Source: an uncultured Bacteroidales bacterium (lineage in GTDB: Bacteria; Bacteroidota; Bacteroidia; Bacteroidales; Paludibacteraceae). Taken from it: 6,607 bases of DNA. Every line of letters begins with the position of its first letter. Position 1 is the first letter of the stretch. The position numbers and the translations under genes were made by a program. The stretch is from NCBI GenBank assembly GCA_937901225.1, contig CALCGX010000117.1, forward strand, positions 1-6,607. The letters are read 5' to 3'. Shown here in pieces: positions 1 to 5,299 of the stretch. Under the pieces are notes generated by a model, which was given only the letters and a program-made list of their open reading frames with translations, was not told the origin of the DNA and ran no database searches.

Positions 1-1
1 C

Positions 2-757
2 GAAACCGCAAGAAGAAAGGGACTTTTTGAGGGCTCTTCTCTGCCCGGTAAGCTGGCGGACTGCCAGGACAGAAACACCGAATTTACCGAGATTTACATG
101 GTAGAGGGAGATTCTGCAGGCGGTTCTGCAAAGCAGGGACGTAACTCGCGCTTCCAGGCAATTTTGCCTTTGCGCGGTAAGATCTTGAACGTGGAGAAAG
201 CGATGGAGCATAAAGTGTTCGAAAGCGAGGAAGTACGCAATATCTTCACCGCACTGGGTATTACCTTTGGTACCGAGGAAGATCCTAAGGCACTCAACCT
301 TAGTAAGTTGCGCTATCATAAAGTAATTATTATGGCCGATGCCGACGTGGATGGTGCACACATTGCTACACTGATTATGACATTGTTCTTCCGCCATATG
401 AAGGAGATTATTGAGCAAGGTCACTTGTATATCGCGATGGCACCATTGTACTTGTGCTCAAAGGGTAGCTACAAGGAGTATTGCTGGAATGACCAACAAC
501 GTTTGGACTTTATCATGAAGCATTGCGGTGGCGATGAGAAGTTGGTGAAGACACAGCGCTACAAAGGTCTTGGTGAGATGAGTGATGAGCAATTGTGGGA
601 GACTACTATGGACCCAGCTCGCCGTCTGTTGAAGCAAGTGACTATCGAGAATGCTGCTGAAGCAGATCGCACCATCGCTATGTTGATGGGTGATGATGTG
701 GCTCCTCGCCGTGAGTTCATCGAGAAGAACGCGACTTACGCTAAGATAGATGCGTAG
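2..757 (+). CDS. gyrB: DNA gyrase subunit B, C-terminal part (5'-truncated by the window edge)
   Basis: This is the 3' end of the ATPase subunit of DNA gyrase, which with GyrA introduces negative supercoils in the cytoplasm. The frame is open from base 2, so the ATG at 98 is an internal methionine and not the start. About 251 codons are present of a protein usually near 650 residues. The visible part holds the TOPRIM domain: the EGDSAGGSAKQGR motif begins at nt 104 with the metal-binding Glu, PLRGKILNVEKA follows, and the DADVDGAH metal-binding acidic cluster lies at about 338-358. The QRYKGLGEM motif near 553-580 and the short C-terminal tail are typical of GyrB. The large insertion of the E. 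coli TOPRIM region is absent, as in many bacteria. The stop is TAG at 755-757 and a repeat cluster begins at its last base. The ATPase and transducer domains lie outside the window. ParE is the only real alternative, and the tail argues against it. Confidence 0.96.
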   Translation, partial: ETARRKGLFEGSSLPGKLADCQDRNTEFTEIYMVEGDSAGGSAKQGRNSRFQAILPLRGKILNVEKAMEHKVFESEEVRNIFTALGITFGTEEDPKALNLSKLRYHKVIIMADADVDGAHIATLIMTLFFRHMKEIIEQGHLYIAMAPLYLCSKGSYKEYCWNDQQRLDFIMKHCGGDEKLVKTQRYKGLGEMSDEQLWETTMDPARRLLKQVTIENAAEADRTIAMLMGDDVAPRREFIEKNATYAKIDA

Positions 758-810
758 GTAGATCGCTTTGCTGTTAGATGTTAGATCGCTATCGCTGTTA
801 GAAGTTAGAC
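757..810. repeat. Heptamer-spacer repeat cluster, copy A (gyrB-LOG intergenic)
   Basis: Almost the whole gap between gyrB and the next gene is made of two alternating elements. The 7-mers are GGTAGAT (757-763), GTTAGAT (773-779), GTTAGAT (780-786), GTTAGAA (797-803) and GTTAGAC (804-810). The spacers between them are CGCTTTGCT (764-772) and CGCTATCGCT (787-796). Read as a longer unit, this is a tandem repeat of 23-24 nt. All elements point the same way, and I see no inverted partner that would form a hairpin. Copy B at 1334-1379 has the same design. Its function is unknown. Confidence 0.85.
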
Positions 811-812
811 AA

Positions 813-1361
813 ATGAAAATAGCCGTATATTGTAGCGCAAAAGATAGAATACCTAAGGAGTATTTGGCTCTCGGTGATGTACTGGGTAAGTGGATCGCCG
901 AGGCTGGACACACCTTAGTATATGGCGGTGCTACAGGCGGACTGATGACCCGTGTGAGCAATGCGGCTAAAGCGTGTGGAGGCACAGTGGAAGGCGTGAT
1001 ACCACAGCGTATCATCCAAGCTAAGCGTATGGCAGATAATTGCGATACGCTCTATGTGGTGAACAATATGTGCGAACGCAAGCAACAGATGAAGAAATTA
1101 GCCGATTGTTTCGTTTGTTTGCCTGGCAGCTACGGTACGTTGGATGAGATGATGGATGTGGTGGCAAGTGGTACAGTGGATGAACACCGCAAACCCTGCT
1201 TCATACTGAATTATCAAGGCTTTTACGAAGGTTTGAAACTACAAGTAGCGCATATGCGCAAATTATCTTTCCTGCCTCAAGAGGAGCAATATGCACCACG
1301 ATTTGTGGATACAATAGAAGAACTAATAAAGATGTTAGATCGCTGCGCTGTTGGATGTTAG
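813..1361 (+). CDS. LOG / TIGR00730-family nucleotide 5'-monophosphate phosphoribohydrolase
   Basis: This 182-residue cytosolic Rossmann-fold protein belongs to the family often mislabelled lysine decarboxylase. LOG enzymes cleave the N-glycosidic bond of AMP or cytokinin ribotides to give ribose 5-phosphate and the base. Visible features are the N-terminal beta strand KIAVYCSA, the nucleotide-binding loop YGGATGGLM at about 37-45, the MCERK motif at 86-90 containing the likely catalytic Arg89, and PGSYGTLDE at 104-112. That last motif is normally PGGxGTxEE, so the second Gly is Ser106 and the first acidic residue is Asp111. The helix after it also lacks the usual QLGxHxKP wording, reading SGTVDEHRKP. 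The ATG at 813 is chosen because the protein then begins exactly at the first strand. An in-frame TTG at 768 would add only residues read from the repeat. The last eight residues (LDRCAVGC) and the stop come from repeat copy B. Substrate and physiological role cannot be fixed from sequence. Confidence 0.9.
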   Translation: MKIAVYCSAKDRIPKEYLALGDVLGKWIAEAGHTLVYGGATGGLMTRVSNAAKACGGTVEGVIPQRIIQAKRMADNCDTLYVVNNMCERKQQMKKLADCFVCLPGSYGTLDEMMDVVASGTVDEHRKPCFILNYQGFYEGLKLQVAHMRKLSFLPQEEQYAPRFVDTIEELIKMLDRCAVGC

Positions 1362-1379
1362 ATCGCTGCGCTGTGAGAT
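1334..1379. repeat. Heptamer-spacer repeat cluster, copy B (overlaps the end of the LOG gene)
   Basis: This is the second copy of the repeat found after gyrB. The order is GTTAGAT (1334-1340), CGCTGCGCT (1341-1349), GTTGGAT (1350-1356), GTTAGAT (1357-1363), CGCTGCGCT (1364-1372) and a degenerate GTGAGAT (1373-1379). The two 9-nt spacers are identical here, and the longer period is 23 nt. Because 23 is not a multiple of three, the second unit presents TAG in the LOG reading frame and ends that gene at 1359-1361. The rest fills most of the gap before the next ATG at 1394. No hairpin or T-tract is visible, so I do not call a terminator. Confidence 0.85.
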
Positions 1380-1393
1380 AAAAATCAACGAAT

Positions 1394-2470
1394 ATGAAAA
1401 GTACAAAAGTATTTGAACAATGGTTGCAAGAACAAGCGCAAATCATTGTGCGTTATCGCCAAGTAGAGAAAAGCGATATTCTCGCAGAGTATAACGCATT
1501 GAAGAAAGTAGTGGAATCTACCGAGTTTCAAACAAAGAAAAAAGAACTCACAACCACTCAATATGTTGATACACAAGAGGCTAAAACGATGTCTGCATAT
1601 AAGGGACTTAAGTGGAGTATATCGGTTATTCTATACAATCTGTTAAAAAAAGAGGCGTGGAAAGAGAAAACTGATGTGGCTAACTATTTGGCATTGGCAG
1701 AGCAGATTCAGACCCCTGAATTTCAACAAGCCAATGCGTTTTGGAAGAATCCAAAACGCTGGTTTACTACACTTGAAAGCCAACAAGAAAAACGCTTCAA
1801 TGAATTAACAAAGCATGCAGATATTGTATTTTTCTTTGCACATACAGAGAAGGAAATAGCTGAATTAGAGAGTTATAAGACTGTTTGGGCAGAAGAGTTT
1901 GAGACAGCTCGTTTGTCCGATGTATGGCAGACGGGTTTCCTTTATCCAAGCAAAGAGTTGAAAGCCAATCACTCGCACGTCAATGAACTGCAGGCATACA
2001 CACAGGGTAAAAATACTCAAGTGGCTAATCGCGTATTGACTATCCAAACCAAAAAGGAAAAGATGACAGCACCAGCTTGGCATCCAACCAAAGGTATGGT
2101 GATGCATCCATTTGCGTATACAAGTGACGTGTGGCATACTGCACAAGCTATTGCTCCTAAAGAAGGTGTGTTGCAAGCCAAAGTACGCTGTACTGGCAAG
2201 GCAAAACAGGTGCTTTGTTTGACTGCTGCAACAGCAAAAAAATCATTAGCAATCTTGCCTGCTAACAAAGTAGAGAAGGAAGCTATTTACACCCTTGTTT
2301 GGAACGAGAAAGAAGTAGTAAACTATGTGAATGATGTGGAGGTTGCTCGCGGTAAGAACACATTGACTGGCGAGAATCTACATCTGTTGGTTCGTAGTTA
2401 TTTGCCTACTGGACAAAAGGGTACAGGCAAAATGGAAATAGATTGGATTCGTGTGTACACCAACGCTTAA
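1394..2470 (+). CDS. GH16-like concanavalin-fold protein with duplicated helical N-terminus, probably non-catalytic
   Basis: This is a 358-residue protein with no signal peptide or lipobox, so probably cytosolic, which is unusual for a glycoside hydrolase 16 relative. Residues 1-155 look helical and hold two copies of a unit about 65 residues long: ALKKVVESTEF (35-45) matches ALAEQIQTPEF (100-110), and the following stretches up to about 83 and 149 also align. From about 163 to 358 the pattern is that of a GH16 jelly-roll: WAEEFE, a W-x-x-G strand, a KGM/FAYTSD segment, GVLQAKVR, YTLVWNEKEVVNYVND near 299-314 and the closing strand MEIDWIRVY at 347-355. The catalytic ExDxxE motif should follow the GVLQAKVR strand, but residues 268-290 contain no acidic residue. 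I recall similar proteins annotated as GH16 in Bacteroidales genomes, but no function. A binding role is possible but inferred. The start ATG follows an A-rich leader without a Shine-Dalgarno sequence. The gene is visibly more A-rich than kdsA and the genes after it. Confidence 0.75.
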   Translation: MKSTKVFEQWLQEQAQIIVRYRQVEKSDILAEYNALKKVVESTEFQTKKKELTTTQYVDTQEAKTMSAYKGLKWSISVILYNLLKKEAWKEKTDVANYLALAEQIQTPEFQQANAFWKNPKRWFTTLESQQEKRFNELTKHADIVFFFAHTEKEIAELESYKTVWAEEFETARLSDVWQTGFLYPSKELKANHSHVNELQAYTQGKNTQVANRVLTIQTKKEKMTAPAWHPTKGMVMHPFAYTSDVWHTAQAIAPKEGVLQAKVRCTGKAKQVLCLTAATAKKSLAILPANKVEKEAIYTLVWNEKEVVNYVNDVEVARGKNTLTGENLHLLVRSYLPTGQKGTGKMEIDWIRVYTNA

Positions 2471-2500
2471 AACATTTAGAACTTTTAAACTCTAAAGATT

Positions 2501-3322
2501 ATGTTTCTCATCGCTGGGCCTTGTGCTATAGAGAGTCGTGATATCGTGATGCAAACAGCTGAAACGCTGCAGCAGATATGTGAGCGATTGGGTATTACGT
2601 TATATTTTAAGTCTTCATACGACAAAGCCAACCGCACGAGTCTATCGGAGCGCGGTGTGGGTATGGAGAAGGGATTGGAGATTTTGCAAGAAGTGAAATC
2701 TACTTTCGGTTTGCCTATCCTAACCGACGTACACGAGTCATGGCAATGTGCACCTGTGGCTGAGGTAGCGGATGTACTACAAATACCTGCTTTCTTATCC
2801 CGTCAGACCGACTTGCTGGTGGCTGCGGCAAAAACAGGTAAGATCGTTAATGTGAAGAAAGGCCAGTTTATGGCTCCGTGGGACATGCGTGGTGCGATAG
2901 CTAAAATCGAGTCCAATCATCCTCTCGCCTCATCGTCTAATAGCCTTGTCACCTCCAAGAGCATCTGGCTCACCGAACGCGGTTCTAGCTTCGGCTATGG
3001 CAATCTGATTGTAGATATGACCTCGCTAGTGAAGATGCGAGAGTATGGTTATCCTGTGGTGTTTGATGCTACTCATTCTGTACAACAACCTAGCAGCCAA
3101 GCTGGCATCACGGGTGGTAATCGAGAGATGGTGCCACACTTGATTCGCGCTGCGGTGGCGGTAGGCATAGACGGACTATTCTTAGAGGTACATCCTCAGC
3201 CAGAGAAAGCCATCTCAGATGCTGCTAACCAAGTACGCCTAAGCGAAGTAGAGCAGATTCTGAAGCAAGCATTGGCAATTGAAGAGGCACTAAACAGTAG
3301 CGAAGCGTCCTATAAACACTAA
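2501..3322 (+). CDS. kdsA: 3-deoxy-8-phosphooctulonate (Kdo-8-P) synthase, metal-dependent type
   Basis: KdsA condenses phosphoenolpyruvate with D-arabinose 5-phosphate to Kdo-8-phosphate in the cytosol, the committed step to the Kdo of lipopolysaccharide. The 273-residue TIM-barrel protein shows IAGPCAIES at 4-12, the KdsA-specific KANRTS at 42-47 (DAHP synthases have KPRTS), TDVHE, PAFLSRQTDL, NVKKGQFMAPWD, LTERG, FDATHSVQ and LEVHPQPEKAISDA. Cys8 stands where E. coli KdsA has Asn26, and His192, Glu229 and Asp240 complete the set. The His-Glu-Asp spacing (37 and 11) equals that of the metal-dependent Aquifex enzyme as I remember it. A metal-dependent enzyme is therefore predicted. Residues about 139-152 form an extra serine-rich loop before the LTERG strand. 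The ATG at 2501 places the first barrel strand at residue 2, so the protein lacks the N-terminal hairpin of longer homologues. It probably forms an operon with the next two genes. Confidence 0.96.
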   Translation: MFLIAGPCAIESRDIVMQTAETLQQICERLGITLYFKSSYDKANRTSLSERGVGMEKGLEILQEVKSTFGLPILTDVHESWQCAPVAEVADVLQIPAFLSRQTDLLVAAAKTGKIVNVKKGQFMAPWDMRGAIAKIESNHPLASSSNSLVTSKSIWLTERGSSFGYGNLIVDMTSLVKMREYGYPVVFDATHSVQQPSSQAGITGGNREMVPHLIRAAVAVGIDGLFLEVHPQPEKAISDAANQVRLSEVEQILKQALAIEEALNSSEASYKH

Positions 3323-3334
3323 ACACAAGGTAAT

Positions 3335-4285
3335 ATGTACGCAAAAAGAGCAAAAGAGATATTCGATGAAGAGATTCGCGAGTTAGAAAAACTCAAGAAT
3401 AGTATTGATGATAGTTTTGACGAAGTCATAGACGCACTCTACCATTGTCAGGGCAAGGTGGTGATGATGGGTATCGGCAAAACGGGTATCATAGCCCATA
3501 AGATGGCCGCATCGTTTGCATCGACTGGCACGCCCTCTATTTTTGTGAACGCTGCTGAGGCAGTGCATGGAGATCTGGGTATGATCAATGCTAATGATAT
3601 TGCAATATTGGTAAGCAATAGCGGATCCACCAACGAGATTTTGAATATCATTGACCCTCTCCATCGATTGGGATGCAAGATTGTAGCTATGACGGGTAAT
3701 ATGGATTCACCGTTGGCGAAACGCGCAGATTATGCGTTATCTATTCATGTAGACGAAGAGGCATGTCCATTAGGTATAGCACCTACCACATCTACCACAG
3801 CCACATTATTGATGGGAGATGCGCTGATGGTGTGTCTGATGGAGATGCGTAGGTTCAAAGCGGAAGATTTCGCGCTATACCATCCTGGCGGAGCCCTAGG
3901 CAGAAAATTGCTAGGACGCGTCAAGAATGTGATGACCACCGAAGTACCTCGCGTGCAAACCAACACCATTTTCCGCGACATTGTTCGTGAAATAACAGAT
4001 AAGCATCTCGGTATGACTATGGTCTATGACAAGAAATGTTGTGTGGGTGTTATTACCGATGGAGATGTTCGCCGAGCGATACTAAAATACAACGATGTGC
4101 AAATTACTGCTACCGACATCATGACGCCATCCTACAAGCATATCACTAAGGATGCGCTATTGAGTGATGCGTTAGCTATTATGGACAAACATAATATCAC
4201 GACCTTGGCAGTAACAGAAACAGCAGAAACAACCGATATTATCGGTATTATTTCTATTCACCATATCATCGATTTTCAATCATAA
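3335..4285 (+). CDS. kdsD: D-arabinose 5-phosphate isomerase, KpsF/GutQ family (SIS + two CBS domains)
   Basis: This enzyme interconverts D-ribulose 5-phosphate and D-arabinose 5-phosphate, supplying the sugar used by KdsA, whose gene ends 12 nt upstream. The length of 316 residues is normal for the family. The SIS domain covers about 35-170, with MGIGKTG at 45-51, a VSNSGSTNE phosphate-binding loop at 93-101 and EACPLGIAPTTSTT at 142-155. YHPGGALGRKLL at 182-193 follows. Lys49, Glu101, Glu142 and His183 correspond, at a constant offset of ten, to Lys59, Glu111, Glu152 and His193 that I recall as the catalytic set of E. coli KdsD. Two CBS domains follow at about 197-252 (with GVITDGDVRRA) and 262-314; in this family they are thought to be regulatory. 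An AAGG four bases before the spacer to the ATG is the only Shine-Dalgarno-like sequence among these genes, and it is weak. Being next to kdsA favours a biosynthetic KdsD role over capsule or gut-operon paralogues. Confidence 0.95.
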   Translation: MYAKRAKEIFDEEIRELEKLKNSIDDSFDEVIDALYHCQGKVVMMGIGKTGIIAHKMAASFASTGTPSIFVNAAEAVHGDLGMINANDIAILVSNSGSTNEILNIIDPLHRLGCKIVAMTGNMDSPLAKRADYALSIHVDEEACPLGIAPTTSTTATLLMGDALMVCLMEMRRFKAEDFALYHPGGALGRKLLGRVKNVMTTEVPRVQTNTIFRDIVREITDKHLGMTMVYDKKCCVGVITDGDVRRAILKYNDVQITATDIMTPSYKHITKDALLSDALAIMDKHNITTLAVTETAETTDIIGIISIHHIIDFQS

Positions 4286-4288
4286 AAC

Positions 4289-5287
4289 ATGATTATTCAT
4301 TTACCTAAAAATATATCATACGCGTATGTGCAAGAATTGGCTGATCATGTGGGAGCACTGTGTTTGGAGAAAGCAGATCACTTTGTGCTAATCACTAACC
4401 ACACCGTGAAGCAACTGCCTACTACGCTCGAAAGTATGGCATTAGCCCATTGGACTTTCAACACCGATATGCAACTATCTTCACGCGAATACCATCCAGA
4501 GACCCATCGTATTGCAATTGGCGATACCTATATCGGAGGTGATGGAAGCAACCAGCTGATGATTGCTGGTCCATGCGCCATTGAGAGCCGCGAGCAAATC
4601 GAGCAATCATGCCAAATGCTCATTCAACAGGGCATTCGCGTACTGCGTGCAGGTTGCTACAAACCACGCACTTCACCCTACACATTTCGCGGATTGGGCG
4701 AAGATGGATTGAAGCTCTTAGCCGAGATGCGCGAGAAATACGGACTACTCATTGCCACCGAGATGCGCGATGCTACCCATGCCGACAAGGTGGTGGAGTA
4801 TGCCGATATTGTGCAAGTGGGTGCTAAGGCTATGTACGACCATGGATTGCTCACCGCCGCCGGACAATCGAGCAAACCCGTTATCTTGAAGCGCGGCTTT
4901 GGTTCAACCTTGCAAGAATTGGTCAATTGTGCCGATTTCATCATGAGTTGCGGCAATGACCAGGTAATCCTCTGCGAGCGTGGTATTCGCAGTTTTGAGA
5001 CCAATACACGCTTCACACTAGACCTCTGTGGCGTAGCATGGCTCAAGCAGCATTGCAACCTACCTGTCATCCTTGATCCGAGCCATGCGATGGGTTATGC
5101 GTATGGCATTGGCGATTTGGCACGCGCTTGTACCGCTATGGGTATTGATGGTCTGCTGATTGAGACGCACCCATGCCCTCAGTGTGCACAAAGCGATGCT
5201 CCGCAGCAACTCAACCATCAACAATTCGGCGAGATGTACACATCGCTAAAACCAATCGCTCACGCAGTAGGTAAAACATTGATATAA
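4289..5287 (+). CDS. aroF: 3-deoxy-7-phosphoheptulonate (DAHP) synthase, type I-beta
   Basis: The enzyme condenses phosphoenolpyruvate with erythrose 4-phosphate, the first step of the shikimate pathway. The protein has 332 residues. Residues 1 to about 72 resemble the N-terminal ferredoxin-like regulatory domain of the Thermotoga maritima enzyme, ending in the SREYHPE segment. The barrel follows with MIAGPCAIES at 91-100, the DAHP-specific KPRTSPYTFRGLG at 125-137, a TEMRD segment in place of the usual TEV/TEA strand, QVGAKAM, ILKRGF, LCERGIRSFE, LDPSHAMG and IETHPCP. Cys96, His266, Glu292 and Asp303 each lie exactly six positions before the metal ligands I recall for T. maritima (102, 272, 298, 309). 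No chorismate mutase domain is attached at either end. The N-terminal domain suggests feedback inhibition by Tyr or Phe, but it is too divergent here to say which. It starts 3 nt after the kdsD stop, so the two are almost certainly co-transcribed. The symbol follows common annotation use; it is not the E. coli AroF subtype. Confidence 0.94.
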   Translation: MIIHLPKNISYAYVQELADHVGALCLEKADHFVLITNHTVKQLPTTLESMALAHWTFNTDMQLSSREYHPETHRIAIGDTYIGGDGSNQLMIAGPCAIESREQIEQSCQMLIQQGIRVLRAGCYKPRTSPYTFRGLGEDGLKLLAEMREKYGLLIATEMRDATHADKVVEYADIVQVGAKAMYDHGLLTAAGQSSKPVILKRGFGSTLQELVNCADFIMSCGNDQVILCERGIRSFETNTRFTLDLCGVAWLKQHCNLPVILDPSHAMGYAYGIGDLARACTAMGIDGLLIETHPCPQCAQSDAPQQLNHQQFGEMYTSLKPIAHAVGKTLI

Positions 5288-5299
5288 ACAATAATCGAT

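Noticed and set aside
768..812. Upstream TTG start for the LOG protein (15 extra residues).
   Set aside because: The extension is read entirely from the repeat cluster and precedes the conserved first beta strand. The ATG at 813 fits the family.
757..813. Bacteroidetes-type promoter (TTTG about 19-21 nt before TAnnTTTG) in the gap before the LOG gene.
   Set aside because: A TTTG occurs at 767-770, but no TAnnTTTG lies at a suitable distance, and the gap is repeat sequence. The other gaps showed no convincing pair either.
458..1015. Antisense 185-codon open frame across the gyrB-LOG junction.
   Set aside because: It overlaps two well-supported genes, has no recognisable domain and reads as the reverse of conserved coding sequence plus the repeat.
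773..1363. GTTAGAT/GTTGGAT match the GTTRRRY core of integron attC sites, and they flank a single small gene like a cassette.
   Set aside because: No RYYYAAC partner is present on the same strand, the clusters cannot fold into the imperfect hairpin an attC needs, and the heptamers are tandem. The match is explained by the low-complexity motif.
1645..1651. A run of seven A (and another at 2236-2242) in the GH16-like gene as a programmed frameshift site.
   Set aside because: The main frame stays open and recognisable on both sides of each run, with no alternative product or stimulatory structure visible.
2475..2496. Inverted repeat TTTAGA-10 nt-TCTAAA before kdsA as a terminator.
   Set aside because: The stem is only six bp and AT-rich, there is no following T-tract, and it lies immediately before the kdsA start. 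It is too weak to call.
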